Source of the DNA: JAGQIB01 sp041393395
GTDB lineage: Bacteria > ARS69
DNA length: 64,000 nt
NCBI GenBank assembly: GCA_041393395.1
Contig: JAWKKG010000002.1
Coordinates: 930,001-994,000 of the forward strand
Reading direction: 5' to 3'
Notes under the pieces: generated by a model
Databases searched by the model: none
Told to the model about the DNA's origin: nothing
Seen by the model: only the letters and a program-made list of their open reading frames with translations
Part shown: piece by piece, positions 59,805 through 64,000 of the stretch
Layout: every line of letters begins with the position of its first letter
Position numbering within the stretch: the stretch's first letter is position 1
Made by a program: the position numbers and the translations under genes

Positions 59805-60979
59805 CAGGCACCTCCCTCCCCGCGGCCGGCGGGTACGCCGAGCAGGCCGCGAATCCTCTCGTGGACGACCTCGCCGTCGCGCGTCACGAGGGTCTCGCGC
59901 ACGACTTCGTCTTCCAGGTTCAGGTTGAGCTGTCCCTCCTTGACCATCCCCTGGAGGAACTTCAGCACGTTGTTCGAGTACATCTGGCTCGCGTGGACGG
60001 GAACGGTGGCCGGCAGGTTCGTGGGGCCGAGGATCGTGACGCCGTTTTCCACGACCGTCTCGTCGGCCTTCGTGAGCTCGCAGTTGCCGCCGCGTTCCGC
60101 CGCGAGATCCACGATCACGGAGCCCGGGTGCATCGCGCGGACCATCTCGGCCGTCACCAGCACCGGCGACTTCTTGCCCGGGATCGCGGCCGTGGTGACC
60201 ACGACGTCGCTGTGCGAGACGACCTTCATCATCAGCTCGCGCTGCTTCCGGTAGAAGTCCTCGCCGAGTTCCTTCGCGTAGCCGCCCTTGTCCTCGGCGG
60301 CGCCCGCTTCGATCTCCATCTCCACGAACTTCGCGCCGAGACTCTGGATCTGCTCCTTCACCGCGGAGCGCACGTCATAGGCCTCGACGACGGCGCCGAG
60401 CTTGCGCGCCACGCCGATCGCCTGCAGTCCGGCGACGCCGGCGCCGATCACGAACACACGCGCCGCCTGCAGCGTGCCGGCCGCCGTCATCAGCAGCGGG
60501 AACATCCGCGGCAGATGCGTGGCCGCGAGCAGCACCGCCTTGTAGCCCGCGATCGTGGCCATGGAAGACAGCACGTCCATGCTCTGGGCGCGCGTGATGC
60601 GGGGGATCAGTTCGAGCGCGAACAGGGAGGCGCCGGTGGCGGCGATGTCCGCCGCGGCCTCGGGCGCGCCGAGCGGATCGGCGTGACCCAGGACGTACTG
60701 ACCCTTCCGCATCTCGGAGAGGTCGGCGCGTCCCTGAGTTTGGTTCGCACCCAGCGTGCGGACCTGAGCGACGATGTCGGCCCGGGCGAAGACGTCCTTG
60801 CGGGAGACGATCTGCGCCCCCTGGGCCTCGTATTCCGCGTCGACGTGTCCGGCGGGGGTGCCGGCTCCGGCCTCGACGATCGCATCCAGACCGAGCTTCT
60901 TGAGGGCCGGAAGCGTGGCCGGGATGAGCGCGACTCGATTCTCGCCGGGGTACGTCTCGCGAGGCACACCGATGATCAT
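59804..60979 (-). CDS. pntAA: NAD(P) transhydrogenase subunit alpha-1 (NAD-binding)
   Basis: Soluble NAD(H)-binding subunit of 391 residues. The N-terminal IGVPRETYPGENRVALIPAT and the Rossmann motif VIGAGVAGLQAIGVARKLGA with following YDVR are alanine-dehydrogenase/PntA hallmarks. DVVVTTAAIPGKKSPVLVT and MVRAMHPGSVIVDLAAERGG contain further conserved loops. The ATG at 60979 gives the family N-terminus; an open frame extends 35 codons further upstream but is not conserved. First gene of the pnt operon, which supplies NADPH from NADH using the proton gradient. Confidence 0.95.
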   Translation of the reverse strand: MIIGVPRETYPGENRVALIPATLPALKKLGLDAIVEAGAGTPAGHVDAEYEAQGAQIVSRKDVFARADIVAQVRTLGANQTQGRADLSEMRKGQYVLGHADPLGAPEAAADIAATGASLFALELIPRITRAQSMDVLSSMATIAGYKAVLLAATHLPRMFPLLMTAAGTLQAARVFVIGAGVAGLQAIGVARKLGAVVEAYDVRSAVKEQIQSLGAKFVEMEIEAGAAEDKGGYAKELGEDFYRKQRELMMKVVSHSDVVVTTAAIPGKKSPVLVTAEMVRAMHPGSVIVDLAAERGGNCELTKADETVVENGVTILGPTNLPATVPVHASQMYSNNVLKFLQGMVKEGQLNLNLEDEVVRETLVTRDGEVVHERIRGLLGVPAGRGEGGA

Positions 60980-61197
60980 GGGCGATCCGGCTCCTCGGGC
61001 TTTGAGGGAAGGTCCCGGGGCCGCGCCGACAACGAGAAACCCGGCGCCGTCTCCAGGACCTGAAGCGCGAGCGTGGTTCTTCAACGTACGGCGCAGGGTA
61101 GCCCCGGGGCCGGGGGGAGTCCATAGGGGATCCCACGGATCACCGGGCGAGCGGGGCGCAGAAACGGGCTCGTCGGGGCGGATTCGTGGACGGCAAA

Positions 61198-61230
61198 CGG
61201 CCCGGACCGCGGGCGGGGCGGTCCGGGCCG
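61198..61230 (-). terminator. Terminator of the UnbV lipoprotein gene
   Basis: CGGCCCGGACCG - nine-base loop - CGGTCCGGGCCG, perfect 12-base stem about 40 bases past the stop codon; on the minus strand TTTGCCG follows. It lies in the 291-base gap before the pnt operon, whose promoter should be in the same gap but is not clear. Confidence 0.75.
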
Positions 61231-61270
61231 GGCCCGTGGAGGAGGCGGGGTCGGCGGACGAAAGCGACGT

Positions 61271-63025
61271 CTAGAGCGCCGCCGCCTCGGACTCGCGGAA
61301 CGTCAGCATCTGGCCCGCCGAGACGCCCGTCTTCCGGGCAACACGCCCGGACGGCCAGCGGACCTCCACGGACTCGACCTGCGTCGCGCCGCCGAGCCCG
61401 AACGTGAGCGTCGGCTCGCTCTGGGACGCGTAGGACTGGGCGGCGCGCACCCAGCCGCGTCGCGTGGTGCCGTTCACGGTGATCGAGACTTCCGCGCCGT
61501 ACGCGTCGCGGCAGGAGCCGTCGCCGCCCACGACGTGCACGCGCAGTCCGCGCGCCCCGTCGGCGCCGTCGTTGCGGAGGAGCTTCGCCCGCCCGCCCGA
61601 CGTCACCACGAGCAGATCCAGATCGCCGTCCCCGTCGTAGTCGGCGGCCGCGCAACCGCGGCCCACGATCGGCTGCGAGAGGGTCTCGCTCTTCGGCGCC
61701 ACGTCCTCGAAGCGCCCGCCGCCGACGTTGCGGAACAGGTGCATCGGCTGCGCGTAGCTCACCTGGCTCTGCACCTGCGCGATCTCGCTCTCCACGTGTC
61801 CGTTCGTCACGAACAGGTCGATCAGGCCGTCCAGATCGTAGTCCAGGAAGATCGTTCCGAATGCGAGCGTGAGCAGCGACTGCCGTCCGAGCGCCGACGT
61901 CGGCGCGGAGTCGATGAAGAAGCCGGCGCCCTCGTTGTGGTACAGCGCGATCATCTCGTTCGAGAAGTTGCCGATCGCGAGGCTCGGCAGACCCGTGCCG
62001 TCGTAGTCGGCCACGTCCACGCCCATCGCGCCGCGCGCGCGGCCCGCTTCGTCGAACGCGACTCCCGCGAGCACCGCCTGCTCGGAGAACGTCCCGTCGC
62101 CCTCGTTGTGGTACAGCGCGTTCGGCTGCGTGTCGTTCGCCACGAAGATGTCCGGCCGGTGGTCGCCGTCGTAGTCGAACGCGATGACGCCGAGGCCCTT
62201 GCCGCTCGGGTCGTACAGCCCCGCCGCTTCGGTGACGTCGGTGAAATGTCCGCCGTCGTTGCGGAACAGGTGCGGCGTGTCGCCGTTGTACGCCTCGGGC
62301 GTGCAGTACGCCTTGTTCGTTCCGTCGAGCGTGCAGAAGATGTCCGTCTCCGGCGACCACTTCACGTAGTTCAGGACCACGAGGTCGAGGTCGGCGTCTC
62401 CGTCGTAGTCGACCCAGGTGGCCGAGGAGCCGAAGCCCGGATCGTCCACGCCGAGCTGCTTCGCGACGTTCACGAACTTGCCGCCGTCGTTGCGCCACAG
62501 ATGATTCGGTCCGAGCGCGGTGACGTAGACGTCCGGGTCGCCGTCCTCGTCGAAGTCGCCGACCGTGGCGCCCATCGCGTACAGCGACACGTTGACGCCG
62601 GCCGCGGCCGACACGTCCGTGAAGTGCCCGTCGTCGTTCCGGTAGAGCGCGGGGGTCTGTCGTCCGCCCGTGGCGTGCCCGGCGAAGTCCTGGCCGGAGA
62701 GCAGCAGGGCGTCCTGATCGCCGTCGCCGTCGTAGTCGAGCCACGCGCAACCGGAACCCATCGTCTCCGGGAGCCACTTCTGACCGAACGCACCCGTGTT
62801 GTGCACGAAGTCGATGCCGACCTCGCTCGCGACGTCCGTGAACTCCGGCGCGCCGCCCTCACCCGGACGGACCGTGCCGGTCGCCGATGGCGTCGCGGCG
62901 GCGGACTTGGTGTTCGAGGGGGCCGGCGCTTCCTCGCGACCCGACGGCTGGCAGCCGCCGAGCGTGTGTGCGGCGAGAGCGAGCGAAACCACGGCGGCAA
63001 CCGAGACGAATCGGGGCGCGAACAC
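61271..63025 (-). CDS. VCBS/FG-GAP repeat lipoprotein with UnbV/ASPIC domain
   Basis: Exported protein of 584 residues; the signal ends in LGGC (Cys 25), so it is probably lipid-anchored. Seven calcium-binding D-x-D-x-D/N-G-type repeats of a seven-bladed propeller are visible, for example DYDGDGDQDALLL, DFDEDGDPDVYVT, DYDGDHRPDIFVA and DYDLDGLIDLFVT. The C-terminal UnbV/ASPIC domain (about 490-580) contains AYGAEVSITVNG, RAAQSYASQSEP, FGLGGA and VEVRWPSGR. Such proteins are surface-exposed binding or adhesion-type proteins of unknown ligand. ATG start with AAAGGAGAA upstream. Confidence 0.9.
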   Translation of the reverse strand: MFAPRFVSVAAVVSLALAAHTLGGCQPSGREEAPAPSNTKSAAATPSATGTVRPGEGGAPEFTDVASEVGIDFVHNTGAFGQKWLPETMGSGCAWLDYDGDGDQDALLLSGQDFAGHATGGRQTPALYRNDDGHFTDVSAAAGVNVSLYAMGATVGDFDEDGDPDVYVTALGPNHLWRNDGGKFVNVAKQLGVDDPGFGSSATWVDYDGDADLDLVVLNYVKWSPETDIFCTLDGTNKAYCTPEAYNGDTPHLFRNDGGHFTDVTEAAGLYDPSGKGLGVIAFDYDGDHRPDIFVANDTQPNALYHNEGDGTFSEQAVLAGVAFDEAGRARGAMGVDVADYDGTGLPSLAIGNFSNEMIALYHNEGAGFFIDSAPTSALGRQSLLTLAFGTIFLDYDLDGLIDLFVTNGHVESEIAQVQSQVSYAQPMHLFRNVGGGRFEDVAPKSETLSQPIVGRGCAAADYDGDGDLDLLVVTSGGRAKLLRNDGADGARGLRVHVVGGDGSCRDAYGAEVSITVNGTTRRGWVRAAQSYASQSEPTLTFGLGGATQVESVEVRWPSGRVARKTGVSAGQMLTFRESEAAAL

Positions 63026-63108
63026 GAGATTCTCCTTTCAGCGGGCGATCGGCGAATGATTCTATCACGACGGTGCCGGTCGCGTCCCGACCACGGAAGG
63101 AGCCATTC

Positions 63109-63771
63109 ATGGCGGAAAAGTCCCGTTTCCTGGACCGCCTCTCCGAGCGGGGCGTGCCGGTGACGCGGACGTTCGAGCTGCTGTGCGTGGCGGCCACCGG
63201 GGCGGCGATGTTCGCGCCGGGGGCGCGGGCCTGGCTGAGCGGGTCGCCGCGCGAGCAACCGTGGCAGGCGTTGACGGCCGCGTTCGTGCACGGAACGGGG
63301 AGCCTGCCGGCCTGGCTGCATCTGCTGGTGTACCTGTTCCTGTTCGATCGGATCGCTGCGTACGCCGAGCGACTGCTCGGGAGTCGTGCGTTCGCCGGCG
63401 CGCTCGCGCTCGGCCTGCTGGCCAACGCCGTCCTGGTGAGGTTCGCCGACTTCCCGAACGGCAGCGGTCTCTTCGTATGGCTCGGCGGACCCACCCTCTG
63501 GGCCACGGTACGGATCGCGCGCCGGATCGATCCCGCCTTCCGGGAGGATCCCGGGTACCGAGACCTCGGCTGGGTGCTGATCCTGTTCTGGGTGGTGGTG
63601 CCGCTCGTGCTCACTCTCACGCCCTACGTGGCGGGGTGGCGGGGGAGCCCCGTCACCGCCTTCGCCTTTGCGAATCTGCCCGGGTTCGCGGGGACGGCGC
63701 TCGGATTCGCGGTGGCCGGGCTCGGTTGGCGAGGACTCGAAGCGAGAATCGCGGGAGAAGGAAACCCATGA
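63109..63771 (+). CDS. Integral membrane protein, rhomboid-like fold without catalytic Ser motif
   Basis: Protein of 220 residues with about six membrane helices. The early pattern REQPWQALTAAFVHGTGSLP followed by AWLHLLVYLFLFDR resembles the L1 loop and second helix of rhomboid proteases (W-x-x-x-T-x-x-F-x-H and H-L-x-x-N). The catalytic G-x-S-G is absent; the equivalent region reads FVWLGGPTLW. It may be an inactive rhomboid-like protein, but the similarity is faint. ATG with GAAGGAG upstream; the stop overlaps the AlkD-like gene by four bases. Confidence 0.65.
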   Translation: MAEKSRFLDRLSERGVPVTRTFELLCVAATGAAMFAPGARAWLSGSPREQPWQALTAAFVHGTGSLPAWLHLLVYLFLFDRIAAYAERLLGSRAFAGALALGLLANAVLVRFADFPNGSGLFVWLGGPTLWATVRIARRIDPAFREDPGYRDLGWVLILFWVVVPLVLTLTPYVAGWRGSPVTAFAFANLPGFAGTALGFAVAGLGWRGLEARIAGEGNP

Positions 63772-64000
63772 CGCCGGAAGAGACGCTGAAGGCACTCGAG
63801 GAAGCGGGGACACCGCAGAACCGCAAGGTCTACGCGCGACACGGAGTGCGCGAGAACATGTTCGGCGTGAGCTTCAAGGAGCTGCACCGCCTCGCGAAGA
63901 AGATCCGCACCGATCACGAGCTCGCGCGGGCGCTGTGGGCGAGCGGCAACCACGACGCGGCCGTGCTCGCGGCGATGATCGCGGATGGAGACACGGTGAC
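63768..64000 (+). CDS. DNA alkylation repair (AlkD-like) protein, partial
   Basis: First 77 residues of a HEAT-like-repeat protein of the DNA alkylation repair family. QNRKVYARHGVRENMFGVSF, KELHRLAKKIRTDHELARAL and WASGNHDAAVLAAMIAD match the conserved N-terminal repeats. AlkD-type proteins excise or bind positively charged alkylated bases; this subgroup has not been clearly assigned. ATG overlapping the preceding stop; the right edge of the window cuts the gene. Confidence 0.85.
   Translation, partial: MTPEETLKALEEAGTPQNRKVYARHGVRENMFGVSFKELHRLAKKIRTDHELARALWASGNHDAAVLAAMIADGDTV

Noticed and set aside
61095..61123. Minus-strand TGGACT-N17-TACCCT as promoter of the pnt operon
   Set aside because: Both boxes match poorly and similar matches are easy to find by chance; not strong enough to list.

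Overview
The window is 64 kb of very GC-rich bacterial DNA (roughly two thirds G+C), densely coding, with no tRNA, rRNA, insertion sequence or CRISPR array that I can see. Several exported proteins end in a FlgD-like/type IX-style C-terminal domain (PNP..., then GVYF.R near the end), others carry UnbV/ASPIC and BNR repeats. Together with the GC content this suggests an uncultured lineage near the FCB group (Eisenbacteria/Krumholzibacteriota-like). The placement is inference from gene content only.

Layout. 1-5.1 kb: a cut-off 5'-nucleotidase, a pentaheme cytochrome c, a Crp/Fnr regulator beside an FNR-like palindrome, a divergent CBS-pair protein and an AMIN-amidase-LysM cell-wall hydrolase. 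5.2-13.8 kb: sulfotransferase, Wzx-like flippase, then a coupled run holA-holB-lipoprotein-PIN, followed by ybbR-tsaD. 13.8-18.8 kb: an ArsR-type regulator divergent from a three-gene signalling cassette (receiver-GGDDF, a 929-residue histidine kinase with GAF and HD-GYP-like domains, and a CheY-like receiver). 18.8-27 kb: TfoX-N protein, DUF3465, KDPG-type aldolase, priA, two exported proteins with FlgD-like tails and a dienelactone-hydrolase-like protein. 27.3-35.9 kb: TPR protein, a ketol-acid-reductoisomerase-like protein that lacks catalytic residues, then the conserved block rho-rpmE-DUF1385-prfA-prmC-murA. 36-43.2 kb: a secreted metzincin protease, two Hsp20 genes behind a sigma-54-like promoter, a YugP-type zinc peptidase and clpB. 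43.2-53.5 kb: SGNH hydrolase, a 42-residue membrane peptide, selB, an S9 peptidase, a GNAT acetyltransferase, a tandem-duplicated lipoprotein, and cytochrome c maturation system II (ResB, CcsA). 53.6-64 kb: two exported proteins sharing a short C-terminal tag, YigZ, SDR, a secreted dienelactone hydrolase, the pnt transhydrogenase operon, a UnbV lipoprotein, a six-helix membrane protein and a partial AlkD-like gene.

How it fits together. Four-base stop/start overlaps (ATGA, GTGA, TTGA) join many gene pairs, so translational coupling is the local rule. System II cytochrome maturation would serve the pentaheme cytochrome. Convergent gene pairs are often separated by near-perfect GGGGC-rich hairpins that read as bidirectional terminators.

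The most unusual signals are: (1) three exported proteins with a common C-terminal motif, roughly V-[ED]-[SA]-[DE]-[ST]-W-x3-K-A-x-[FY]-R, which looks like an undescribed sorting tag alongside the FlgD-like tails; (2) an IlvC-like protein missing the active-site lysine and one metal-binding glutamate; (3) two genes, this IlvC-like gene and murA, whose full-length reading frames contain no ATG, GTG or TTG start and appear to begin at GTC (or GTA) and ATC; (4) the kinase/HD-GYP-like/GGDDF cassette; (5) a sigma-54-type promoter and a TTGACA-plus-palindrome element in front of the Hsp20 pair.
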